From CAIKHN01 sp964394565 (GTDB taxonomy: Bacteria; Patescibacteriota; Patescibacteriia; UBA9934), in assembly GCA_964394565.1 (NCBI GenBank), contig CAYMYA010000026.1, positions 1-9,621 of the forward strand: 9,621 nucleotides of DNA, given 5' to 3'. This document shows positions 1 to 4,654 of the stretch, piece by piece; the stretch's first letter is position 1, and each line of letters starts with the position of its first letter. Both the position numbers and the translations under genes were made by a program. A model generated the notes under the pieces. It was not told where the DNA came from, made no database searches, and worked only from the letters and a program-made list of their open reading frames with translations.

Positions 1-38
1 GAAAGGTATCGAGAGTTCGAATCTCTCCCCTTCCGCCA
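1..38 (+). tRNA. 3' end of a tRNA, probably tRNA-Ser (partial)
   Basis: The window opens inside a tRNA. The T arm is visible as GAGAG (11-15), loop TTCGAAT (16-22) and CTCTC (23-27). It is followed by the 3' acceptor strand CCCTTCC (28-34), discriminator G35 and an encoded CCA (36-38). A G discriminator is typical of bacterial tRNA-Ser, and the bases before the T stem (1-10) could be the end of a long class II variable arm, which also fits Ser. The anticodon lies outside the window, so the amino-acid identity is inferred; that it is a tRNA 3' end is clear. Confidence 0.8.
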
Positions 39-39
39 C

Positions 40-164
40 AGAAAACCTCATAAAATTGTCCGCGGCGGTGTCGTCTCCTGCGCACAGCCCTCACCGTACG
101 TCTCAGTACGCCTCGGGCTGTTGCTCGTCGACTTCTAGCCGCAAACAATTTTATGAGGTTTTCT
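40..164. repeat. 20-bp perfect inverted repeat with nested hairpins between two tRNAs
   Basis: Bases 40-59 (AGAAAACCTCATAAAATTGT) are the exact reverse complement of 145-164. The 85-nt interior folds further: GCGGC (62-66) with GCCGC (138-142), GTCG (70-73) with CGAC (129-132), ACAGCCC (84-90) with GGGCTGT (115-121), and CGTAC (95-99) with GTACG (106-110) around a 6-nt loop. The result is one long rod starting two bases after the tRNA CCA. It has no credible ORF. It may be a processing or termination structure for the tRNA transcript, an independent small RNA, or a MITE-like insertion. The + strand 3' arm ends in GGTTTTCT, which is only weakly terminator-like. The pairing is seen directly; the role is unknown. 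Confidence 0.75.
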
Positions 165-224
165 TCATTCAATTCAGTTCAGTTTCAGGTCCGCCGAGCA
201 CCGCGAGGCGAAAGCGAGCGGCCG

Positions 225-283
225 ACAGACGACGCGCTGACGGGTGTATCCCGTCGAGCACAGTCTGTTGGGCAAGTTTGCCC
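225..283 (+). other. Second structured block in the tRNA-Pro 5' leader
   Basis: ACAGAC (225-230) pairs with GTCTGT (263-268) around an inner perfect hairpin, GACGGG (239-244) with CCCGTC (250-255), loop TGTAT. Immediately after is a tight hairpin GGGCA (270-274) with TGCCC (279-283), ending one base before tRNA-Pro. If the two tRNAs are cotranscribed, this is the spacer that the 5' processing enzyme (RNase P) would remove. The upstream part, 165-224, is T-rich and then GC-rich, with no gene that I can support. Confidence 0.5.
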
Positions 284-284
284 C

Positions 285-360
285 CGGGCTATAGCGCAGT
301 TGGTAGCGCGCGTCGTTCGGGACGACGAGGTCGTGGGTTCGAGCCCCGCTAGCCCGACCA
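285..360 (+). tRNA. tRNA-Pro (anticodon CGG)
   Basis: This is a complete 76-nt cloverleaf. The acceptor CGGGCTA (285-291) pairs with TAGCCCG (350-356). The D arm is GCGC/GCGC around AGTTGGTA. The anticodon arm is CGTCG-TTCGGGA-CGACG, giving anticodon CGG, which reads the Pro codon CCG. The variable region is AGGTC. The T arm is GTGGG-TTCGAGC-CCCGC, followed by discriminator A and an encoded CCA. C1-G72 with A73 is the usual bacterial tRNA-Pro identity signature. A terminator follows two bases downstream, so this is the last RNA of its transcription unit. Confidence 0.97.
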
Positions 361-361
361 T

Positions 362-395
362 AAAAAATCACTCAAATATTGAGTGATTTTTTATA
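362..395 (+). terminator. Rho-independent terminator after tRNA-Pro
   Basis: AAAAAATCACTCAA (362-375) pairs perfectly with TTGAGTGATTTTTT (379-392) around a 3-nt loop, and the 3' arm is T-rich. It lies two bases after the tRNA CCA and ends the tRNA unit. Because the flanks are A-rich on one side and T-rich on the other, it could work in both directions. Confidence 0.85.
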
Positions 396-413
396 TCATT
401 TTGACAGCACTCC

Positions 414-442
414 TTGCCGAAAGTCCCTCTCTGTGCTATTCT
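414..442 (+). promoter_or_regulatory. Sigma70-like promoter for the DEAD-box helicase
   Basis: A -35-like TTGCCG (414-419) is followed after exactly 17 bp by TATTCT (437-442), and TGC just before it gives an extended -10. Transcription would start near 449, leaving a leader of about 170 nt. A better -35 match, TTGACA at 401-406, is 30 bp from this -10, too far to pair with it. The call rests on hexamer matches only. Confidence 0.5.
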
Positions 443-448
443 TTTGGT

Positions 449-619
449 GCTTTTGATATGTCCTCAGTGGCATATCTGTCGTCTCGAACCTCGAGATTTG
501 ACCGGATTTCTGTCCGCCCAGTGGTGAAACGAGAAATCAAGCATTCTATTCAAGAGAACAGACTGCCGATTTCTATCGTTTCCGATCGAATCCTTCCCGT
601 TCTCGCTGACAATTCAATC
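449..619 (+). promoter_or_regulatory. Structured 5' leader of the helicase mRNA
   Basis: Three small hairpins follow each other at the predicted 5' end. GATATG (455-460) pairs with CATATC (471-476), with an inner CC/GG. TCTCGA (482-487) pairs with TCGAGA (491-496) around a 3-nt loop. CGGA (503-506) pairs with TCCG (513-516). The helicase reading frame happens to stay open upstream to 383, with an in-frame ATG at 458, but the encoded 54 residues match no part of a DEAD-box fold, and the frame reaches back into the terminator. I therefore read this as an untranslated leader. Long structured leaders are known for cold-induced RNA helicase and cold-shock mRNAs; cold regulation here is inference. 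Confidence 0.5.
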
Positions 620-2074
620 ATGTCTCACGACATCTCTGCCGCATCAACCGGCTTTTCTGGACTTGGTATCGCGCCAACGCTCCTCACGATCCTTCAGAAA
701 CACCAGTATTCCACACCGACCCCAATTCAGCACCAGTCCATCCCAACGGCGCTGAAGGGCGCAGACATTATTGGTATTGCACAAACCGGTACCGGAAAAA
801 CCCTCGCGTTTGGTATTCCCATGATCCAGCGCCTCGCGCAATTTAAAGGGCGCGGCTTAGTGATTCTCCCAACACGCGAGCTCGCACTCCAGGTGGAAGA
901 AAACCTCCGAAAAGTCGGTGGTGAAATTGGTATGCGTACCGTTGTGTTGATTGGTGGCGCTTCCATGCACTTACAAAAGCAGCAGCTCCAAAAAAATCCT
1001 CATGTTATTATCGCAACACCAGGCCGACTCATCGATCACCTCGAACAAAAAACTCTCAAATTAGGCGACGTCAAAATTCTTGTGCTCGATGAAGCAGACC
1101 GTATGCTCGACATGGGTTTTGCTCCACAAATTGCGAAAATTCTTGCCACAGTGCCAAAAGAACGACAGACCATGTTGTTTTCCGCAACAATGCCGCTCGA
1201 AATTGTGCGTATCGCAAACACTGCAATGCGCGAACCGGTGCGCGTTGAAGTTGCGCCACAGGGCACGCTTTCTGAACGCGTCGAACAAGAAATCTTCTTC
1301 GTGTCAAAAATGGACAAAGAGCGTTTACTTGAACAATGTCTCACAGAAACCTCGGGGACAGTGCTCGTCTTCTCTCGTACCAAACATGGCGCAAAAAAAA
1401 TCGCACGTGCTGTACGCGAAATGGGTCATACTGCGGACGAGCTTCATGCAAACCGATCCCTCGCACAGCGGAAGGCTGCCCTAGAGGGCTTCAAAACTGG
1501 AAAATATCGTGTATTAGTCGCCACCGATATCGCGGCCCGAGGAATCGACGTGAAAGGCATCGCTCTCGTCATTAACTATGATCTTCCAGATAATCCGGAC
1601 GATTACGTACACCGTATTGGCCGCACCGGCCGTGCAGGCATGGCCGGAAAGGCAGTTTCATTTGCTACACCAGATCAACGCGGCGATGTGAAGGGCATTG
1701 AGCGATTAATTCGCACCTTGATCCCAATGAAACCACTACCAAAAAATCTCCCAGCTCCACGTCGTCTTCCGCCAATGGAACGGGATGCGGATCCGCGCGA
1801 TAAATTCCGTACCGGCGTCGGCAAAACGTACGGCGCAAAGCCAGCATACGGTTCACGCCCACCATACAAGAATCCTGGCGAGAAGTTTTACACGACCGCC
1901 GCGCCGAGCGGAGCGCCTCGTGCAGCATCCGAAAAATCCGCGTATGCTCCACGTGCATCGCGTCCATACAGCCGCCCCCGCGTCGCAGCGCCAAGTGCTT
2001 CTGCACCCAGCGCACCAGCAACACCCACCAACACCGGCACGTTTGCCTTCGCTCCACGGAAATTTAAGAAGTAA
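620..2074 (+). CDS. DEAD-box ATP-dependent RNA helicase (RhlE-like)
   Basis: This 484-residue cytoplasmic RNA helicase would unwind short RNA duplexes with ATP, in ribosome assembly or mRNA turnover. All core motifs are intact and in order: Q motif with PTPIQ at 33-37, motif I AQTGTGKT 54-61, PTRELALQ 84-91, TPGRLIDH 133-140, DEAD 157-160, SAT 188-190, VLVFSRTK 248-255, ATDIAARGID 301-310 and HRIGRTGRAG 331-340. After residue ~370 comes a ~110-residue low-complexity tail rich in Pro, Ala, Arg, Lys and Tyr, ending FAPRKFKK; such basic tails commonly bind RNA. I chose the ATG at 620 because it gives the usual short N-terminus before the Q motif. No SD precedes it. An in-frame ATG at 458 is the alternative. 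The gene stands alone, between its own promoter and a strong terminator. Confidence 0.95.
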   Translation: MSHDISAASTGFSGLGIAPTLLTILQKHQYSTPTPIQHQSIPTALKGADIIGIAQTGTGKTLAFGIPMIQRLAQFKGRGLVILPTRELALQVEENLRKVGGEIGMRTVVLIGGASMHLQKQQLQKNPHVIIATPGRLIDHLEQKTLKLGDVKILVLDEADRMLDMGFAPQIAKILATVPKERQTMLFSATMPLEIVRIANTAMREPVRVEVAPQGTLSERVEQEIFFVSKMDKERLLEQCLTETSGTVLVFSRTKHGAKKIARAVREMGHTADELHANRSLAQRKAALEGFKTGKYRVLVATDIAARGIDVKGIALVINYDLPDNPDDYVHRIGRTGRAGMAGKAVSFATPDQRGDVKGIERLIRTLIPMKPLPKNLPAPRRLPPMERDADPRDKFRTGVGKTYGAKPAYGSRPPYKNPGEKFYTTAAPSGAPRAASEKSAYAPRASRPYSRPRVAAPSASAPSAPATPTNTGTFAFAPRKFKK

Positions 2075-2075
2075 A

Positions 2076-2110
2076 ACAAAAGAAGCCCTCGTGGGCTTCT
2101 TTTGTTTTTT
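2076..2110. terminator. Bidirectional terminator between convergent genes
   Basis: A 13-bp perfect stem, ACAAAAGAAGCCC (2076-2088) with GGGCTTCTTTTGT (2093-2105), has loop TCGT and a T run continuing to 2110 on the + strand. On the minus strand the same stem is followed by TTTT, so it can end both the helicase transcript and the incoming DsbA-like transcript. It begins two bases after the helicase stop and touches the last codon of the opposing gene. Confidence 0.93.
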
Positions 2111-2897
2111 AGTTCGCTTTTGCAAGCGCGTCATCGATAATTTTCTTCATGCTTGCATATGGCACCGCGCCAGACACGAGCGTTCCGTTGATGAATGTTG
2201 CCGGGGTACCACTCACGCCAGCCGTTTGGCCGGAATCTGCATCTTCATCCACTGCACTTTGATACTTCGCGCTTTCGTAACAATCATTATAGGTATTCAT
2301 GTTTAAACCAATCTCCTCTGCCGTTGCCTGCATAAATGTTTCTGCAGCTTGCGCCGTGGTGGAAAGTCCAGCCTGCCCTTCGAACATTGCATCTGCAAAC
2401 TCCCAGAACTTCCCCTGTTCTGCCGCACATTCGCTGGCAAGGGAAGATGGTTCTGCATTTGCGTGGAAAGAAAGTGGGAAATGACGATACACCCACGCGA
2501 CATCGTCACCATATTCGTCCATCACCTGCAACATGGTTGGGTGGTGCTTGCTGCAATATGGGCATTGGAAATCACTGTATTCCACGAGCACAACTTTCGC
2601 TTTAGCGAGATCGCCACGCACGTGATCACCTTCAGAAACTGCGGCAAGTACACCAGCGGGAGCTGCGGCAGTTGGTGCTGGGTTCGTGACCACGGTTGGC
2701 GTTGGCGTCGTCGTACTACCGGTTTTCGCGAGCGCGGATCCCGTCGACAGCCCCATGAAGTTGTTCAGTAATAAAATGATCGCCATGCCGCTCACCACGC
2801 CAAACGAAAACATGGTTCGTGGGTTTCCATCCAAAAAACCTGGCACCGTTGAAGCAATAGGTGTTGATTGTGGCATTTCGTTCATTTCATCAGACAT
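2109..2897 (-). CDS. Membrane-anchored DsbA-like thiol-disulfide oxidoreductase
   Basis: This 262-residue protein has a short cytoplasmic N-terminus (1-28), one membrane segment (about 29-50, SFGVVSGMAIILLLNNF), a Thr/Pro/Ala linker (about 52-85) and an extracytoplasmic thioredoxin-fold domain of the DsbA/Thioredoxin_4 type. The active site is CPYC at 112-115 after VLVEYSDFQ. The cis-proline loop GVSGTPATFING carries Pro232. A further Cys pair (156, 206) could form a structural disulfide in the helical insert. There is no lipobox, so it is tethered by its helix, not by lipid. Expected role: forming or shuffling disulfides in exported proteins, with a VKOR- or DsbB-type partner not seen here. 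It lies 35 bp after lgt. The ATG at 2897 lacks an SD and sits just after a -10-like TAAAAT, so its mRNA may be leaderless. Confidence 0.9.
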   Translation of the reverse strand: MSDEMNEMPQSTPIASTVPGFLDGNPRTMFSFGVVSGMAIILLLNNFMGLSTGSALAKTGSTTTPTPTVVTNPAPTAAAPAGVLAAVSEGDHVRGDLAKAKVVLVEYSDFQCPYCSKHHPTMLQVMDEYGDDVAWVYRHFPLSFHANAEPSSLASECAAEQGKFWEFADAMFEGQAGLSTTAQAAETFMQATAEEIGLNMNTYNDCYESAKYQSAVDEDADSGQTAGVSGTPATFINGTLVSGAVPYASMKKIIDDALAKAN

Positions 2898-2903
2898 ACG
2901 TAT

Positions 2904-2909
2904 ATTTTA
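2904..2909 (-). promoter_or_regulatory. Possible -10 element giving a leaderless DsbA-like mRNA
   Basis: On the minus strand TAAAAT (2909-2904) ends seven bases before the start ATG (2897-2895), so initiation from it would begin at or next to the A of the ATG. The -35 region inside the end of lgt (about 2927-2932, ACTGAT) matches poorly. This may add to read-through from lgt. Confidence 0.3.
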
Positions 2910-2932
2910 CAGTTCGAATGCAGTTTATCAGT

Positions 2933-3685
2933 TTAGGCCATTTTTTGCCGTTTTGTTATCCACATAAGAATTCCGACTCCGAAAACCAGAAGTACGATCG
3001 AAAAATATTGCCCTGGCGTCAGGCCGAAATACCGCACATCAATCGCGCGGAGAAAGTCGAGAAAAAACCGTACGATTCCATACCAAATACTGAACACCGC
3101 AAGGTACGTTCCGACTGGTCGTTCTTTGCGCGAAAGCCAAAGCAACACCATCGCCAGCACGAAACCGTTGATCGATAAGTATAATCCGAGGTCATGTCGC
3201 GTAACACCGTCAGGATACTGGACGCCGAGAATGAAGTCTGTCGCAGTACCAGGATGGTCGTGAATCAAAAAACATCCAATACGCCCAACCCACTTCCCGA
3301 ACGGCAAACCAAACGCAACGATATCGGCATACCGCCACACATCGACGTGTTGACGACGAAGCCGCCACACCGCAACGATAGCTCCGAGGATGAACCCGCC
3401 ATACACGGATAATCCGCCTTTCCAAATTTCGAAAATCTCTAAAGGATGCGCGACGTAATACGCAGGATCATACAGAAATACATGGCCAAGCCGACCGCCG
3501 ACCATGCCGGCGATCGCCATCCAAAGCACGAGATCCCAAATAATTTCTGGATTATCCCCTCGTCGTTTCGCAAGCCACGCAGCCATGAAACCCGCAAGCA
3601 AAAATCCGAACGCAACGAAGATTCCCCAGACATGGATCGAGAAGGGGCCGAAGGGAAATGTGGTGAGAGAGATATAAGGGATCAT
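2933..3685 (-). CDS. lgt: Prolipoprotein diacylglyceryl transferase
   Basis: Lgt is an integral membrane enzyme that moves diacylglycerol from phosphatidylglycerol to the lipobox cysteine of prolipoproteins, the first step of lipoprotein maturation. The 250-residue protein is strongly hydrophobic, with about seven membrane segments. It carries the family signature GRIGCFLIHDHPG at 134-146, the motif GGRLGHVFLYDP at 63-74, the loop WKGGLSVYGGF at 88-98 and the late RFFLDFLR at 206-213. Arg137 and Arg206 lie where the essential Arg residues of the family are expected. The His of the E. coli HGG loop is Tyr95 here; from memory, Tyr also occurs there in some Gram-positive Lgt proteins. The ATG at 3685 has no convincing SD. 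A repeat-bounded GIY-YIG cassette ends 24 bp upstream of it. The DsbA-like envelope gene follows. Confidence 0.95.
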   Translation of the reverse strand: MIPYISLTTFPFGPFSIHVWGIFVAFGFLLAGFMAAWLAKRRGDNPEIIWDLVLWMAIAGMVGGRLGHVFLYDPAYYVAHPLEIFEIWKGGLSVYGGFILGAIVAVWRLRRQHVDVWRYADIVAFGLPFGKWVGRIGCFLIHDHPGTATDFILGVQYPDGVTRHDLGLYLSINGFVLAMVLLWLSRKERPVGTYLAVFSIWYGIVRFFLDFLRAIDVRYFGLTPGQYFSIVLLVFGVGILMWITKRQKMA

Positions 3686-3709
3686 AGTTCATGTCCGCGC
3701 TTCATCACT

Positions 3710-3737
3710 TCCCACCCCGACGATAGGAGGGGTCCTG
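3710..3737 (+). repeat. Left 28-bp arm of the GIY-YIG cassette
   Basis: It reads T then CCCACCCCGACGATAGGAGG and on to TCCTG at 3737. It contains the internal palindrome ACCCC...GGGGT and lies 24 bp upstream of the lgt start codon, inside the likely lgt 5' leader. Confidence 0.85.
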
Positions 3738-3756
3738 AGTTCTGTTCGAAACCATA

Positions 3757-4044
3757 TTACTCTAACTGATTCGTGACATCACTCCACGTCGGATTGGCAA
3801 CATTTACGAGACTCGCCTTCTTCCACCTTGCCCAACCTTTGAGCTCTTTTTCTCGAATCAGTGCAGCCTCTCGGTCGGGAGCAACCTCGAAGTACACGAG
3901 CTTTGTGCAGTTATATTTCTTTGTGAATCCTTCGACGACCTTCATTCGATGCTCCTCGATGCGGCGGCTGAGATTCGATGTCATTCCAATATACAAAACC
4001 GTATGGGATGGGTTAACAAGCATGTAGACGTAGTGATCTGGCAT
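3757..4044 (-). CDS. Small stand-alone GIY-YIG nuclease-family protein
   Basis: The 95 residues are essentially one GIY-YIG domain of the UPF0213/YhbQ-like group. YVYML (5-9) is the GIY strand and VLYIGMTSNLSRRIEEH (16-32) holds YIG (18-20), the catalytic Arg (27 or 28) and His32. FTKKYN (40-45) and LVYFE (49-53) follow, then the metal-binding Glu in REKELKGW (64-71, Glu65), and a C-terminal NPTWSDV (84-90) typical of the group. Family members are predicted single-strand DNA nickases or nucleases, or the catalytic part of homing and mobile elements; the cellular target of the small ones is poorly known. No other domain is present to supply DNA specificity. The gene sits inside 28-bp inverted repeats, which suggests a mobile cassette. 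No SD precedes the ATG at 4044. Confidence 0.9.
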   Translation of the reverse strand: MPDHYVYMLVNPSHTVLYIGMTSNLSRRIEEHRMKVVEGFTKKYNCTKLVYFEVAPDREAALIREKELKGWARWKKASLVNVANPTWSDVTNQLE

Positions 4045-4065
4045 AAGAATTGATCGAACAAGGCG

Positions 4066-4093
4066 CAGGACCCCTCCTATCGTCGGGGTGGGA
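4066..4093 (-). repeat. Right 28-bp arm of the GIY-YIG cassette
   Basis: This is the perfect reverse complement of 3710-3737, from CAGGACCCCTCCTATCGTCG at 4066 to GTGGGA at 4093. It starts 22 bp upstream of the GIY-YIG ATG, so a transcript crossing the cassette could form a 28-bp duplex with the whole nuclease gene in the loop. Confidence 0.85.
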
Positions 4094-4120
4094 TCTGATG
4101 GCTACATAGAGAGCACACTA

Positions 4121-4148
4121 ATTATAATGTTTTGAGAATTACCAAAGC
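4121..4148 (-). promoter_or_regulatory. Candidate promoter for the GIY-YIG gene and lgt
   Basis: A perfect TATAAT (4126-4121, minus strand) overlaps the stop codon of the upstream HEPN-like gene. The best -35 at 16-bp spacing is a poor GCTTTG (4148-4143). Initiation near 4114 would place the right repeat arm in the 5' leader. Only the -10 is convincing. Confidence 0.35.
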
Positions 4149-4586
4149 TTTCCGTAACTCCCCGATTACACCTTTTGCTTCGATGATTTTGAGTTCCGAA
4201 CCTGCTTCATGAACGATTCGGTTTCGGACTGAGCGCGCCCAGAAGGTTTTTTTGAGTTCTGGGTACTTCCGACTCGCAAACTTCAGCCGCTCCCCCGTCG
4301 TCGTTCCTGGAAATGCTTTCGTTTTCAATGCGAGGTCTAGCACCGCGTCCGCATGAATCACTGCCAGCCGATAACTCATCGCGTCCCCGCGTTTCATCAG
4401 CGCTTCAACCTCCACCCAATGCTTCGCCACGTTCTCTCGCTCAGCCCCAAACCGCCATCGTCGCAGCGTACGACGAATCCATACCAACATAACAACGGCC
4501 AACACAAAACCCAAAATACCAACAGCAATGTACTCTATGGCGTCAAAGCTAAGCTTTAACCGTGCGAATTCTGAGATATCTGGCAT
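4122..4586 (-). CDS. Small membrane-anchored protein with a HEPN-like RNxxxH motif
   Basis: I do not recognise this 154-residue protein by name. It has one N-terminal membrane helix (about 17-37, EYIAVGILGFVLAVVMLVWI), then a basic stretch RRTLRRWRFG, then a soluble, mostly helical domain facing the cytoplasm. That domain contains YRLAVIHADAVLDLALK (72-88) and ends with WARSVRNRIVHEAG (116-129). RNRIVHE (121-127) has the R-N-x-x-x-H form of HEPN domains, which are all-alpha RNases or nucleotide-binding modules common in toxin, abortive-infection and RNA-processing systems. The HEPN assignment is by motif and helix layout only. It follows gatA by 68 bp on the same strand. An 18-bp inverted repeat brackets its start codon. 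The ATG at 4586 has no clear SD. Confidence 0.7.
   Translation of the reverse strand: MPDISEFARLKLSFDAIEYIAVGILGFVLAVVMLVWIRRTLRRWRFGAERENVAKHWVEVEALMKRGDAMSYRLAVIHADAVLDLALKTKAFPGTTTGERLKFASRKYPELKKTFWARSVRNRIVHEAGSELKIIEAKGVIGELRKALVILKTL
4544..4561 (-). repeat. 18-bp inverted repeat arm inside the HEPN-like gene
   Basis: CAAAGCTAAGCTTTAACC on the + strand is the exact reverse complement of 4626-4643. On the coding strand it encodes residues of LKLSFD (10-15). Each arm is nearly self-palindromic (AAAGC-TAA-GCTTT). Confidence 0.8.
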
Positions 4587-4625
4587 ATTTGCTCGTATCT
4601 CATGAAAAATATATAAAGTTACGCT

Positions 4626-4643
4626 GGTTAAAGCTTAGCTTTG
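4626..4643 (+). repeat. 18-bp inverted repeat arm upstream of the HEPN-like gene
   Basis: GGTTAAAGCTTAGCTTTG matches the reverse complement of 4544-4561 perfectly. It lies between the gatA stop (4655) and the HEPN-like ATG (4586). Pairing of the two arms in the mRNA would place the start codon in a 64-nt loop. Confidence 0.8.
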
Positions 4644-4654
4644 GCGTACAAACG

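Larger units (their letters stand above)
3710..4093. mobile_element. 384-bp cassette: GIY-YIG gene bounded by perfect 28-bp inverted repeats
   Basis: The left arm 3710-3737 is the exact reverse complement of the right arm 4066-4093. A shorter inner inverted match, TGTTCGA (3743-3749) with TCGAACA (4054-4060), continues the symmetry. The only content is one 95-codon GIY-YIG nuclease gene. Each arm is itself a hairpin, ACCCC (3713-3717) with GGGGT (3728-3732) around a 10-nt loop, like a REP or MITE end. The unit occupies the whole gap between two unrelated genes. I see no clear target-site duplication outside the arms. That it moves is inferred from symmetry and content; the repeats are seen directly. 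Confidence 0.6.

Noticed and set aside
56..386. Short ORFs across the tRNA spacer and tRNA-Pro (both strands)
   Set aside because: They overlap a complete tRNA and a dense set of RNA hairpins. Composition and ends do not suggest coding.
401..406. Perfect -35 hexamer TTGACA
   Set aside because: No -10-like sequence lies 16-18 bp downstream (424-429 is CCCTCT). The TTGCCG at 414 fits the extended -10 better.
383..619. N-terminal extension of the helicase frame (start GTG 383 or ATG 458)
   Set aside because: The GTG lies inside the terminator hairpin and upstream of the promoter. The extension has no similarity to helicase N-termini and overlaps three hairpins. The ATG at 458 is kept as a less likely alternative.
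1036..1383. 115-codon minus strand ORF inside the helicase gene
   Set aside because: It is antisense to the conserved helicase motifs, and its Ser/Arg/Cys-rich sequence has no features of its own.
2956..2964. Perfect DnaA-box sequence TTATCCACA
   Set aside because: It is a single copy inside the last codons of lgt, with no neighbouring boxes or AT-rich unwinding region. Chance is the simplest explanation; this is not an origin.
3686..4121. CRISPR-like or toxin-antitoxin reading of the repeat-flanked GIY-YIG locus
   Set aside because: There are only two repeat arms and they are inverted, with a gene rather than spacers between them. No second small gene accompanies the nuclease as an antitoxin.
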